Shown piece by piece: positions 11,980 through 24,926 of a DNA stretch of 64,000 nucleotides. The notes beneath the pieces are model-generated. The model did not search any database. It saw nothing but the letters and a program-made list of their open reading frames with translations, and was not told the DNA's origin. Both the position numbers and the translations under genes were made by a program. Source of the DNA: Sacculina carcini (Eukaryota > Arthropoda > Thecostraca > Sacculinidae); contig OU696580.1 in assembly GCA_916048095.2 (NCBI GenBank), forward strand, positions 186,001-250,000, written 5' to 3'. Positions within the stretch are counted from its first letter, which is position 1, and each line of letters starts with the position of its first letter.

Positions 11980-14900
11980 GAAGTGTGCCCTAAGTGTTAC
12001 CTAAGTGTTACCTAAGTGTTACCTAAGTGTTACCTAAGTGTTACCTAAGTGTTACCTAAGTGTTACCTAAGTGTTACCTAAGTGTGCCCTAAGTGTTACC
12101 TAAGTGTTACCCAAGTGTTACCTAAGTGTTACCTAAGTGTTACCTAAGTGTGCCCTAAGTGTGCCCTAAGTGTTACCTAAGTTTTACCTAAGTGTTACCT
12201 AAGTGTTACCTAAGTGTTACCTAAGTGTGCCCTAAGTGTTACCTAAGTGTTACCTAAGTGTGCCAAAAGTGTTACCTAAGTGTGCCCTAAGTGTTACCTA
12301 AGTGTGCCCTAAGTGTTACCTAAGTGTGCCCTAAGTGTGCCCTAAGTGTTACCTAAGTGTGCCCTAAGTGTTACCTAAGTGTTACCTAAGTGTGCCCTAA
12401 GTGTTACCTAAGTGTGCCCTAAGTGTTACCTAAATGTGACCTAAGTGTTACCTAAGTGTGCCCTAAGTGTGCCCTAAGTGTTACCTAAGTGTTACCTAAG
12501 TGTGCCCTAAGTGTTACCTAAGTGTGCCCTAAGTGTTACCTAAGTGTGCCCTAAGTGTTACCTAAGTGTGCCCTAAGTGTTACCTAAGTGTTACCTAAGT
12601 GTTACCTAAGTGTTACCTAAGTGTTACCTAAGTGTTACCTAAGTGTGCCCTAAGTGTTACCTAAGTGTTACCTAAGTGTACCCTAAGTGTTACCTAAGTG
12701 TTACCTAAGTGTTACCTAAGTGTGCCCTAAGTGTTACCTAAGTGTTACCTAAGTGTTACCTAAGTGTTACCTAAGTGTTACCTAAGTGTTACCTAAGTGT
12801 TACCTAAGTGTGCCCTAAGTGTTACCTAAGTGTTACCTAAGTGTTACCTAAGTGTTACCTAAGTGTTACCTAAGTGTGCCCTAAGTGTTACCTAAGTGTG
12901 CCCTAAGTGTTACCTAAGTGTGCCGTAAGTTTTACCTAAGTGTGCCCTAAGTGTTACCTAAGTGTGCCCTAAGTGTTACCTAAGTGTGCCCTAAGTGTTA
13001 CCTAAGTGTTACCTAAGTGTGCCCAAAGTGTTACCTAAGTGTGCCCTAAGTGTTACCTAAGTGTGCCCTAAGTGTTACCTAAGTGTGCCCTAAGTGTGCC
13101 CTAAGTGTTACCTAAGTGTGCCCTAAGTGTTACCTAAGTGTTACCTAAATGTGACCTAAGTGTTACCTAAGTGTTACCTAAGTGTGCCCTAAGTGTGCCC
13201 TAAGTGTTACCTAAGTGTGCCGTAAGTTTTACCTAAGTGTGCCCTAAGTGTTACCTAAGTGTTACCTAAGTGTGCCCAAAGTGTTACCTAAGTGTGCCCT
13301 AAGTGTTACCTAAGTGTGCCCTAAGTGTTACCTAAGTGTGCCCTAAGTGTGCCCTAAGTGTTACCTAAGTGTGCCCTAAGTGTTACCTAAGTGTGCCCTA
13401 AGTGTTACCTAAGTGTACCCTAAGTGTTACCTAAGTGTTACCTAAGTGTTACCTAAGTGTTACCCAAGTGTTACCGAAGTGTGCCCTAAGTGTTACCTAA
13501 GTGTTACCTAAGTGTTACCTAAGTGTTACCTAAGTGTTACCTAAGTGTTACCTAAGTGTTACCTAAGTGTTACCTAAGTGTTACCTAAGTGTGCCCTAAG
13601 TGTTACCTAAGTGTTACCCAAGTGTTACCTAAGTGTTACCTAAGTGTTACCTAAGTGTGCCCTAAGTGTGCCCTAAGTGTTACCTAAGTTTTACCTAAGT
13701 GTTACCTAAGTGTTACCTAAGTGTTACCTAAGTGTGCCCTAAGTGTTACCTAAGTGTTACCTAAGTGTGCCCAAAGTGTTACCTAAGTGTGCCCTAAGTG
13801 TTACCTAAGTGTGCCCTAAGTGTTACCTAAGTGTTACCTAAGTGTGCCCTAAGTGTTACCTAAGTGTGCCCTAAGTGTTACCTAAATGTGACCTAAGTGT
13901 TACCTAAGTGTGCCCTAAGTGTGCCCTAAGTGTTACCTAAGTGTTACCTAAGTGTGCCCTAAGTGTTACCTAAGTGTGCCCTAAGTGTTACCTAAGTGTG
14001 CCCTAAGTGTTACCTAAGTGTGCCCTAAGTGTTACCTAAGTGTTACCTAAGTGTTACCTAAGTGTTACCTAAGTGTTACCTAAGTGTTACCTAAGTGTGC
14101 CCTAAGTGTTACCTAAGTGTTACCTAAGTGTACCCTAAGTGTTACCTAAGTGTTACCTAAGTGTTACCTAAGTGTGCCCTAAGTGTTACCTAAGTGTTAC
14201 CTAAGTGTTACCTAAGTGTTACCTAAGTGTTACCTAAGTGTTACCTAAGTGTGCCCTAAGTGTTACCTAAGTGTTACCTAAGTGTGCCCAAAGTGTTACC
14301 TAAGTGTGCCCTAAGTGTTACCTAAGTGTGCCCTAAGTGTTACCTAAGTGTTACCTAAGTGTTACCTAAGTGTTACCTAAGTGTTACCTAAGTGTGCCCT
14401 AAGTGTTACCTAAGTGTGCCCTAAGTGTTACCTAAGTGTGCCCTAAGTGTTACCTAAGTGTGCCCTAAGTGTTACCTAAGTGTTACCTAAGTGTTACCTA
14501 AGTGTTACCTAAGTGTTACCTAAGTGTTACCTAAGTGTTACCTAAGTGTGCCCTAAGTGTTACCTAAGTGTTACCTAAGTGTACCCTAAGTGTTACCTAA
14601 GTGTTACCTAAGTGTTACCTAAGTGTGCCCTAAGTGTTACCTAAGTGTTACCTAAGTGTTACCTAAGTGTTACCTAAGTGTTACCTAAGTGTTACCTAAG
14701 TGTTACCTAAGTGTGCCCTAAGTGTTACCTAAGTGTTACCTAAGTGTGCCCAAAGTGTTACCTAAGTGTGCCCTAAGTGTTACCTAAGTGTGCCCTAAGT
14801 GTTACCTAAGTGTTACCTAAGTGTTACCTAAGTGTTACCTAAGTGTTACCTAAGTGTGCCCTAAGTGTTACCTAAGTGTGCCCTAAGTGTTACCTAAGTG

Positions 14901-15158
14901 TGCCGTAAGTTTTACCTAAGTGTGCCCTAAGTGTTACCTAAGTGTGCCCTAAGTGTTACCTAAGTGTGCCCTAAGTGTTACCTAAATGTGACCTAAGTGT
15001 TACCTAAGTGTGCCCTAAGTGTTACCTAAGTGTGCCCTAAGTGTTACCTAAGTGTGCCCTAAGTGTTACCTAAGTGTGCCCTAAGTGTTACCTAAGTGTG
15101 CCCTAAGTGTTACCTAAGTGTGCCCTAAGTGTTACCTAAGTGTTACCTAAGTGTGCCA
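11980..15158 (+). repeat. Compound HORs with short tandem duplication
   Basis: The g units are at 11980 and 13476 (1,496 bp, 136 units) and then not again until 15258. A singleton TAAGTGTGCCA before AAAGTG lies at 12255. Between about 14.0 and 14.9 kb a p-rich segment containing w and z is repeated in tandem, with z at 14290 and 14752. The same arrangement recurs at 22.7-23.5 kb with one or two monomers fewer. An m lies at 14983. Confidence 0.75.
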
Positions 15159-15587
15159 TAGGTGTTACCTAAGTGTGCCCTAAGTGTTACCTAAGTGTAC
15201 CCTAAGTGTTACCTAAGTGTTACCTAAGTGTTACCTAAGTGTTACCCAAGTGTTACCGAAGTGTGCCCTAAGTGTTACCTAAGTGTGCCCTAAGTGTTAC
15301 CTAAGTGTGCCCTAAGTGTTACCTAAGTGTGCCCCAAGTGTTACCTAAGTGTGCCGTAAGTTTTACCTAAGTGTGCCCTAAGTGTTACCTAAGTGTTACC
15401 TAAGTGTGCCCAAAGTGTTACCTAAGTGTGCCCTAAGTGTTACCTAAGTGTGCCCTAAGTGTGCCCTAAGTGTTACCTAAGTGTGCCCTAAGTGTTACCT
15501 AAGTGTGCCCTAAGTGTTACCTAAGTGTACCCTAAGTGTTACCTAAGTGTTACCTAAGTGTTACCTAAGTGTTACCCAAGTGTTACC
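15159..15587 (+). repeat. 39-unit TAGG module (429 bp)
   Basis: TAGGTGTTACC starts at 15159 after a TGCCA-ending unit. The g unit is at 15258 (+99) and the next g is at 15588 (+429). Between them comes GTGCCC followed by a c unit, then x-u. This is the first complete copy, and the others are compared with it. Confidence 0.9.
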
Positions 15588-16357
15588 GAAGTGTGCCCTA
15601 AGTGTTACCTAAGTGTTACCTAAGTGTTACCTAAGTGTTACCTAAGTGTTACCTAAGTGTTACCTAAGTGTTACCTAAGTGTTACCTAAGTGTGCCCTAA
15701 GTGTTACCTAAGTGTTACCCAAGTGTTACCTAAGTGTTACCTAAGTGTTACCTAAGTGTGCCCTAAGTGTTACCTAAGTTTTACCTAAGTGTTACCTAAG
15801 TGTTACCTAAGTGTGCCCTAAGTGTTACCTAAGTGTTACCTAAGTGTGCCCAAAGTGTTACCTAAGTGTGCCCTAAGTGTTACCTAAGTGTGCCCTAAGT
15901 GTTACCTAAGTGTGCCCTAAGTGTGCCCTAAGTGTTACCTAAGTGTGCCCTAAGTGTTACCTAAGTGTTACCTAAGTGTGCCCTAAGTGTTACCTAAGTG
16001 TGCCCTAAGTGTTACCTAAATGTGACCTAAGTGTTACCTAAGTGTGCCCTAAGTGTGCCCTAAGTCTTACCTAAGTGTGCCCTAAGTGTTACCTAAGTGT
16101 GCCGTAAGTTTTACCTAAGTGTGCCCTAAGTGTTACCTAAGTGTTACCTAAGTGTGCCCAAAGTGTTACCTAAGTGTGCCCTAAGTGTTACCTAAGTGTG
16201 CCCTAAGTGTTACCTAAGTGTGCCCTAAGTGTGCCCTAAGTGTTACCTAAGTGTGCCCTAAGTGTTACCTAAGTGTGCCCTAAGTGTTACCTAAGTGTAC
16301 CCTAAGTGTTACCTAAGTGTTACCTAAGTGTTACCTAAGTGTTACCCAAGTGTTACC

Positions 16358-17105
16358 GAAGTGTGCCCTAAGTGTTACCTAAGTGTTACCTAAGTGTTAC
16401 CTAAGTGTTACCTAAGTGTTACCTAAGTGTTACCTAAGTGTTACCTAAGTGTTACCTAAGTGTGCCCTAAGTGTTACCTAAGTGTTACCCAAGTGTTACC
16501 TAAGTGTTACCTAAGTGTTACCTAAGTGTGCCCTAAGTGTGCCCTAAGTGTTACCTAAGTTTTACCTAAGTGTTACCTAAGTGTTACCTAAGTGTTACCT
16601 AAGTGTGCCCTAAGTGTTACCTAAGTGTTACCTAAGTGTGCCCAAAGTGTTACCTAAGTGTGCCCTAAGTGTTACCTAAGTGTGCCCTAAGTGTTACCTA
16701 AGTGTGCCCTAAGTGTGCCCTAAGTGTTACCTAAGTGTGCCCTAAGTGTTACCTAAGTGTTACCTAAATGTGACCTAAGTGTTACCTAAGTGTGCCCTAA
16801 GTGTGCCCTAAGTGTTACCTAAGTGTGCCCTAAGTGTTACCTAAGTGTGCCGTAAGTTTTACCTAAGTGTGCCCTAAGTGTTACCTAAGTGTTACCTAAG
16901 TGTGCCCAAAGTGTTACCTAAGTGTGCCCTAAGTGTTACCTAAGTGTGCCCTAAGTGTTACCTAAGTGTGCCCTAAGTGTGCCCTAAGTGTTACCTAAGT
17001 GTGCCCTAAGTGTTACCTAAGTGTGCCCTAAATGTTACCTAAGTGTACCCTAAGTGTTACCTAAGTGTTACCTAAGTGTTACCTAAGTGTTACCCAAGTG
17101 TTACC
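16358..17105 (+). repeat. 68-unit higher-order repeat (748 bp)
   Basis: The g unit is at 16358, m at 16765 (+407) and the next g at 17106. It contains a singleton TAAATGTTACC at 17029, just before w. The copy 8,569 bp downstream (24927-25674) lacks that change. Confidence 0.9.
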
Positions 17106-18315
17106 GAAGTGTGCCCTAAGTGTTACCTAAGTGTTACCTAAGTGTTACCTAAGTGTTACCTAAGTGTTACCTAAGTGTTACCTAAGTGTTACCTAAGTGT
17201 TACCTAAGTGTGCCCTAAGTGTTACCTAAGTGTTACCCAAGTGTTACCTAAGTGTTACCTAAGTGTTACCTAAGTGTGCCCTAAGTGTGCCCTAAGTGTT
17301 ACCTAAGTGTTACCTAAGTGTTACCTAAGTGTTACCTAAGTGTTACCTAAGTGTGCCCTAAGTGTTACCTAAGTGTTACCTAAGTGTGCCCAAAGTGTTA
17401 CCTAAGTGTGCCCTAAGTGTTACCTAAGTGTGCCCTAAGTGTTACCTAAGTGTGCCCTAAGTGTGCCCTAAGTGTTACCTAAGTGTGCCCTAAGTGTTAC
17501 CTAAGTGTTACCTAAGTGTGCCCTAAGTGTTACCTAAGTGTGCCCTAAGTGTTACCTAAATGTGACCTAAGTGTTACCTAAGTGTGCCCTAAGTGTGCCC
17601 TAAGTGTTACCTAAGTGTTACCTAAGTGTGCCCTAAGTGTTACCTAAGTGTGCCCTAAGTGTTACCTAAGTGTGCCCTAAGTGTTACCTAAGTGTGCCCT
17701 AAGTGTTACCTAAGTGTTACCTAAGTGTTACCTAAGTGTTACCTAAGTGTTACCTAAGTGTTACCTAAGTGTGCCCTAAGTGTTACCTAAGTGTTACCTA
17801 AGTGTACCCTAAGTGTTACCTAAGTGTTACCTAAGTGTTACCTAAGTGTGCCCTAAGTGTTACCTAAGTGTTACCTAAGTGTTACCTAAGTGTTACCTAA
17901 GTGTTACCTAAGTGTTACCTAAGTGTTACCTAAGTGTTACCTAAGTGTGCCCTAAGTGTTACCTAAGTGTTACCTAAGTGTTACCTAAGTGTTACCTAAG
18001 TGTTACCTAAGTGTGCCCTAAGTGTTACCTAAGTGTGCCCTAAGTGTTACCTAAGTGTGCCGTAAGTTTTACCTAAGTGTGCCCTAAGTGTTACCTAAGT
18101 GTGCCCTAAGTGTTACCTAAGTGTGCCCTAAGTGTTACCTAAATGTGACCTAAGTGTTACCTAAGTGTGCCCTAAGTGTTACCTAAGTGTGCCCTAAGTG
18201 TTACCTAAGTGTGCCCTAAGTGATACCTAAGTGTGCCCTAAGTGTTACCTAAGTGTGCCCTAAGTGTTACCTAAGTGTGCCCTAAGTGTTACCTAAGTGT
18301 TACCTAAGTGTGCCA

Positions 18316-18744
18316 TAGGTGTTACCTAAGTGTGCCCTAAGTGTTACCTAAGTGTACCCTAAGTGTTACCTAAGTGTTACCTAAGTGTTACCTAAGTGTT
18401 ACCCAAGTGTTACCGAAGTGTGCCCTAAGTGTTACCTAAGTGTGCCCTAAGTGTTACCTAAGTGTGCCCTAAGTGTTACCTAAGTGTGCCCCAAGTGTTA
18501 CCTAAGTGTGCCGTAAGTTTTACCTAAGTGTGCCCTAAGTGTTACCTAAGTGTTACCTAAGTGTGCCCAAAGTGTTACCTAAGTGTGCCCTAAGTGTTAC
18601 CTAAGTGTGCCCTAAGTGTGCCCTAAGTGTTACCTAAGTGTGCCCTAAGTGTTACCTAAGTGTGCCCTAAGTGTTACCTAAGTGTACCCTAAGTGTTACC
18701 TAAGTGTTACCTAAGTGTTACCTAAGTGTTACCCAAGTGTTACC
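18316..18744 (+). repeat. 39-unit TAGG module (429 bp)
   Basis: TAGG is at 18316, and g units are at 18415 and 18745. The TGATACC variant (unit at 18217) lies 99 bp upstream and marks the lineage that includes the modules at 26885, 28546, 32792 and 34453. Confidence 0.9.
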
Positions 18745-19822
18745 GAAGTGTGCCCTAAGTGTTACCTAAGTGTTACCTAAGTGTTACCTAAGTGTTACCT
18801 AAGTGTTACCTAAGTGTTACCTAAGTGTTACCTAAGTGTTACCTAAGTGTTACCTAAGTGTTACCTAAGTGTGCCCTAAGTGTTACCTAAGTGTTACCCA
18901 AGTGTTACCTAAGTGTTACCTAAGTGTTACCTAAGTGTGCCCTAAGTGTGCCCTAAGTGTTACCTAAGTTTTACCTAAGTGTTACCTAAGTGTTACCTAA
19001 GTGTTACCTAAGTGTGCCCTAAGTGTTACCTAAGTGTGCCCTAAGTGTTACCTAAGTGTTACCTAAGTGTTACCTAAGTGTTACCTAAGTGTTACCTAAG
19101 TGTTACCTAAGTGTTACCTAAGTGTTACCTAAGTGTTACCTAAGTGTGCCCTAAGTGTTACCTAAGTGTTACCTAAGTGTGCCCTAAGTGTTACCTAAGT
19201 GTTACCTAAGTGTGCCCTAAGTGTTACCTAAGTGTGCCCTAAGTGTTACCTAAATGTGACCTAAGTGTTACCTAAGTGTGCCCTAAGTGTGCCCTAAGTG
19301 TTACCTAAGTGTTACCTAAGTGTTACCTAAATGTGACCTAAGTGTTACCTAAGTGTGCCCTAAGTGTGCCCTAAGTGTTACCTAAGTGTGCCCTAAGTGT
19401 TACCTAAGTGTGCCCTAAGTGTTACCTAAGTGTTACCTAAGTGTGCCCTAAGTGTTACCTAAGTGTGCCCTAAGTGTTACCTAAATGTGACCTAAGTGTT
19501 ACCTAAGTGTGCCCTAAGTGTGCCCTAAGTGTTACCTAAGTGTGCCCTAAGTGTTACCTAAGTGTGCCGTAAGTTTTACCTAAGTGTGCCCTAAGTGTTA
19601 CCTAAGTGTTACCTAAGTGTGCCCAAAGTGTTACCTAAGTGTGCCCTAAGTGTTACCTAAGTGTGCCCTAAGTGTTACCTAAGTGTGCCCTAAGTGTGCC
19701 CTAAGTATTACCTAAGTGTGCCCTAAGTGTTACCTAAGTGTGCCCTAAGTGTTACCTAAGTGTACCCTAAGTGTTACCTAAGTGTTACCTAAGTGTTACC
19801 TAAGTGTTACCCAAGTGTTACC

Positions 19823-20570
19823 GAAGTGTGCCCTAAGTGTTACCTAAGTGTTACCTAAGTGTTACCTAAGTGTTACCTAAGTGTTACCTAAGTGTTACCT
19901 AAGTGTTACCTAAGTGTTACCTAAGTGTGCCCTAAGTGTTACCTAAGTGTTACCCAAGTGTTACCTAAGTGTTACCTAAGTGTTACCTAAGTGTGCCCTA
20001 AGTGTGCCCTAAGTGTTACCTAAGTTTTACCTAAGTGTTACCTAAGTGTTACCTAAGTGTTACCTAAGTGTGCCCTAAGTGTTACCTAAGTGTTACCTAA
20101 GTGTGCCCAAAGTGTTACCTAAGTGTGCCCTAAGTGTTACCTAAGTGTGCCCTAAGTGTTACCTAAGTGTGCCCTAAGTGTGCCCTAAGTGTTACCTAAG
20201 TGTGCCCTAAGTGTTACCTAAGTGTTACCTAAATGTGACCTAAGTGTTACCTAAGTGTGCCCTAAGTGTGCCCTAAGTGTTACCTAAGTGTGCCCTAAGT
20301 GTTACCTAAGTGTGCCGTAAGTTTTACCTAAGTGTGCCCTAAGTGTTACCTAAGTGTTACCTAAGTGTGCCCAAAGTGTTACCTAAGTGTGCCCTAAGTG
20401 TTACCTAAGTGTGCCCTAAGTGTTACCTAAGTGTGCCCTAAGTGTGCCCTAAGTGTTACCTAAGTGTGCCCTAAGTGTTACCTAAGTGTGCCCTAAGTGT
20501 TACCTAAGTGTACCCTAAGTGTTACCTAAGTGTTACCTAAGTGTTACCTAAGTGTTACCCAAGTGTTACC
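19823..20570 (+). repeat. 68-unit higher-order repeat (748 bp)
   Basis: The g unit is at 19823, m at 20230 (+407) and the next g at 20571, so its length and landmarks are canonical. A singleton TAAGTATTACC lies just upstream at 19702. Confidence 0.9.
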
Positions 20571-23500
20571 GAAGTGTGCCCTAAGTGTTACCTAAGTGTT
20601 ACCTAAGTGTTACCTAAGTGTTACCTAAGTGTTACCTAAGTGTTACCTAAGTGTTACCTAAGTGTTACCTAAGTGTGCCCTAAGTGTTACCTAAGTGTTA
20701 CCCAAGTGTTACCTAAGTGTTACCTAAGTGTTACCTAAGTGTGCCCTAAGTGTGCCCTAAGTGTTACCTAAGTTTTACCTAAGTGTTACCTAAGTGTTAC
20801 CTAAGTGTTACCTAAGTGTGCCCTAAGTGTTACCTAAGTGTTACCTAAGTGTGCCCAAAGTGTTACCTAAGTGTGCCCTAAGTGTTACCTAAGTGTGCCC
20901 TAAGTGTTACCTAAGTGTGCCCTAAGTGTGCCCTAAGTGTTACCTAAGTGTGCCCTAAGTGTTACCTAAGTGTTACCTAAGTGTGCCCTAAGTGTTACCT
21001 AAGTGTGCCCTAAGTGTTACCTAAATGTGACCTAAGTGTTACCTAAGTGTGCCCTAAGTGTGCCCTAAGTGTTACCTAAGTGTTACCTAAGTGTGCCCTA
21101 AGTGTTACCTAAGTGTGCCCTAAGTGTTACCTAAGTGTGCCCTAAGTGTTACCTAAGTGTGCCCTAAGTGTTACCTAAGTGTTACCTAAGTGTTACCTAA
21201 GTGTTACCTAAGTGTTACCTAAGTGTTACCTAAGTGTGCCCTAAGTGTTACCTAAGTGTTACCTAAGTGTACCCTAAGTGTTACCTAAGTGTTACCTAAG
21301 TGTTACCTAAGTGTGCCCTAAGTGTTACCTAAGTGTTACCTAAGTGTTACCTAAGTGTTACCTAAGTGTTACCTAAGTGTTACCTAAGTGTTACCTAAGT
21401 GTGCCCTAAGTGTTACCTAAGTGTTACCTAAGTGTTACCTAAGTGTTACCTAAGTGTTACCTAAGTGTGCCCTAAGTGTTACCTAAGTGTGCCCTAAGTG
21501 TTACCTAAGTGTGCCGTAAGTTTTACCTAAGTGTGCCCTAAGTGTTACCTAAGTGTGCCCTAAGTGTTACCTAAGTGTGCCCTAAGTGTTACCTAAGTGT
21601 TACCTAAGTGTGCCCAAAGTGTTACCTAAGTGTGCCCTAAGTGTTACCTAAGTGTGCCCTAAGTGTTACCTAAGTGTGCCCTAAGTGTGCCCTAAGTGTT
21701 ACCTAAGTGTGCCCTAAGTGTTACCTAAGTGTTACCTAAATGTGACCTAAGTGTTACCTAAGTGTTACCTAAGTGTGCCCTAAGTGTGCCCTAAGTGTTA
21801 CCTAAGTGTGCCGTAAGTTTTACCTAAGTGTGCCCTAAGTGTTACCTAAGTGTTACCTAAGTGTGCCCAAAGTGTTACCTAAGTGTGCCCTAAGTGTTAC
21901 CTAAGTGTGCCCTAAGTGTTACCTAAGTGTGCCCTAAGTGTGCCCTAAGTGTTACCTAAGTGTGCCCTAAGTGTTACCTAAGTGTGCCCTAAGTGTTACC
22001 TAAGTGTACCCTAAGTGTTACCTAAGTGTTACCTAAGTGTTACCTAAGTGTGACCTAAGTGTTACCGAAGTGTGCCCTAAGTGTTACCTAAGTGTTACCT
22101 AAGTGTTACCTAAGTGTTACCTAAGTGTTACCTAAGTGTTACCTAAGTGTTACCTAAGTGTTACCTAAGTGTTACCTAAGTGTGCCCTAAGTGTTACCTA
22201 AGTGTTACCCAAGTGTTACCTAAGTGTTACCTAAGTGTTACCTAAGTGTGCCCTAAGTGTGCCCTAAGTGTTACCTAAGTTTTACCTAAGTGTTACCTAA
22301 GTGTTACCTAAGTGTTACCTAAGTGTGCCCTAAGTGTTACCTAAGTGTTACCTAAGTGTGCCCAAAGTGTTACCTAAGTGTGCCCTAAGTGTTACCTAAG
22401 TGTGCCCTAAGTGTTACCTAAGTGTTACCTAAGTGTGCCCTAAGTGTTACCTAAGTGTGCCCTAAGTGTTACCTAAATGTGACCTAAGTGTTACCTAAGT
22501 GTGCCCTAAGTGTGCCCTAAGTGTTACCTAAGTGTTACCTAAGTGTGCCCTAAGTGTTACCTAAGTGTGCCCTAAGTGTTACCTAAGTGTGCCCTAAGTG
22601 TTACCTAAGTGTGCCCTAAGTGTTACCTAAGTGTTACCTAAGTGTTACCTAAGTGTTACCTAAGTGTTACCTAAGTGTTACCTAAGTGTGCCCTAAGTGT
22701 TACCTAAGTGTTACCTAAGTGTACCCTAAGTGTTACCTAAGTGTTACCTAAGTGTTACCTAAGTGTGCCCTAAGTGTTACCTAAGTGTTACCTAAGTGTT
22801 ACCTAAGTGTTACCTAAGTGTTACCTAAGTGTTACCTAAGTGTGCCCTAAGTGTTACCTAAGTGTTACCTAAGTGTGCCCAAAGTGTTACCTAAGTGTGC
22901 CCTAAGTGTTACCTAAGTGTGCCCTAAGTGTTACCTAAGTGTTACCTAAGTGTTACCTAAGTGTTACCTAAGTGTTACCTAAGTGTGCCCTAAGTGTTAC
23001 CTAAGTGTGCCCTAAGTGTTACCTAAGTGTGCCCTAAGTGTTACCTAAGTGTGCCCTAAGTGTTACCTAAGTGTTACCTAAGTGTTACCTAAGTGTTACC
23101 TAAGTGTTACCTAAGTGTTACCTAAGTGTGCCCTAAGTGTTACCTAAGTGTTACCTAAGTGTACCCTAAGTGTTACCTAAGTGTTACCTAAGTGTTACCT
23201 AAGTGTGCCCTAAGTGTTACCTAAGTGTTACCTAAGTGTTACCTAAGTGTTACCTAAGTGTTACCTAAGTGTTACCTAAGTGTGCCCTAAGTGTTACCTA
23301 AGTGTTACCTAAGTGTGCCCAAAGTGTTACCTAAGTGTGCCCTAAGTGTTACCTAAGTGTGCCCTAAGTGTTACCTAAGTGTTACCTAAGTGTTACCTAA
23401 GTGTTACCTAAGTGTTACCTAAGTGTGCCCTAAGTGTTACCTAAGTGTGCCCTAAGTGTTACCTAAGTGTGCCGTAAGTTTTACCTAAGTGTGCCCTAAG

Positions 23501-23727
23501 TGTTACCTAAGTGTGCCCTAAGTGTTACCTAAGTGTGCCCTAAGTGTTACCTAAATGTGACCTAAGTGTTACCTAAGTGTGCCCTAAGTGTTACCTAAGT
23601 GTGCCCTAAGTGTTACCTAAGTGTGCCCTAAGTGTTACCTAAGTGTGCCCTAAGTGTTACCTAAGTGTGCCCTAAGTGTTACCTAAGTGTGCCCTAAGTG
23701 TTACCTAAGTGTTACCTAAGTGTGCCA
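20571..23727 (+). repeat. Compound HORs and 440-bp tandem duplication
   Basis: The g units are at 20571 and 22067 (1,496 bp, the same spacing as 11980-13476). Just before the second g, the c unit is replaced by p and the unit before it is TAAGTGTGACC (22045). The stretch starting at w (22716) is repeated from 23156 at an offset of 440 bp (40 units). The two copies diverge at about 23470, where the second turns into x-u. Confidence 0.8.
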
Positions 23728-24156
23728 TAGGTGTTACCTAAGTGTGCCCTAAGTGTTACCTAAGTGTACCCTAAGTGTTACCTAAGTGTTACCTAAGTGT
23801 TACCTAAGTGTTACCCAAGTGTTACCGAAGTGTGCCCTAAGTGTTACCTAAGTGTGCCCTAAGTGTTACCTAAGTGTGCCCTAAGTGTTACCTAAGTGTG
23901 CCCCAAGTGTTACCTAAGTGTGCCGTAAGTTTTACCTAAGTGTGCCCTAAGTGTTACCTAAGTGTTACCTAAGTGTGCCCAAAGTGTTACCTAAGTGTGC
24001 CCTAAGTGTTACCTAAGTGTGCCCTAAGTGTGCCCTAAGTGTTACCTAAGTGTGCCCTAAGTGTTACCTAAGTGTGCCCTAAGTGTTACCTAAGTGTACC
24101 CTAAGTGTTACCTAAGTGTTACCTAAGTGTTACCTAAGTGTTACCCAAGTGTTACC
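23728..24156 (+). repeat. 39-unit TAGG module, second g lost
   Basis: TAGG is at 23728 and g at 23827. The second g position, 24157, is T, while the preceding c unit remains. Confidence 0.88.
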
Positions 24157-24926
24157 TAAGTGTGCCCTAAGTGTTACCTAAGTGTTACCTAAGTGTTACC
24201 TAAGTGTTACCTAAGTGTTACCTAAGTGTTACCTAAGTGTTACCTAAGTGTTACCTAAGTGTGCCCTAAGTGTTACCTAAGTGTTACCCAAGTGTTACCT
24301 AAGTGTTACCTAAGTGTTACCTAAGTGTGCCCTAAGTGTTACCTAAGTTTTACCTAAGTGTTACCTAAGTGTTACCTAAGTGTGCCCTAAGTGTTACCTA
24401 AGTGTTACCTAAGTGTGCCCAAAGTGTTACCTAAGTGTGCCCTAAGTGTTACCTAAGTGTGCCCTAAGTGTTACCTAAGTGTGCCCTAAGTGTGCCCTAA
24501 GTGTTACCTAAGTGTGCCCTAAGTGTTACCTAAGTGTTACCTAAGTGTGCCCTAAGTGTTACCTAAGTGTGCCCTAAGTGTTACCTAAATGTGCCCTAAG
24601 TGTTACCTAAGTGTGCCCTAAGTGTGCCCTAAGTGTTACCTAAGTGTGCCCTAAGTGTTACCTAAGTGTGCCGTAAGTTTTACCTAAGTGTGCCCTAAGT
24701 GTTACCTAAGTGTTACCTAAGTGTGCCCAAAGTGTTACCTAAGTGTGCCCTAAGTGTTACCTAAGTGTGCCCTAAGTGTTACCTAAGTGTGCCCTAAGTG
24801 TGCCCTAAGTGTTACCTAAGTGTGCCCTAAGTGTTACCTAAGTGTGCCCTAAGTGTTACCTAAGTGTACCCTAAGTGTTACCTAAGTGTTACCTAAGTGT
24901 TACCTAAGTGTTACCCAAGTGTTACC

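Larger units (their letters stand above)
14704..19040 (+). repeat. Segmental duplication, 8,569-bp offset, copy 1
   Basis: Landmarks here recur exactly 8,569 bp (779 units) downstream: m 14983 to 23552, TAGG 15159 to 23728, g 16358 to 24927, g 17106 to 25675, TGATACC 18217 to 26786, TAGG 18316 to 26885, u 18965 to 27534. Both copies also have p where u is expected at 17304 and 25873. The ends are approximate. To the left, the register between copies slips by one monomer. To the right, they diverge after about 19.04 kb. Confidence 0.85.
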
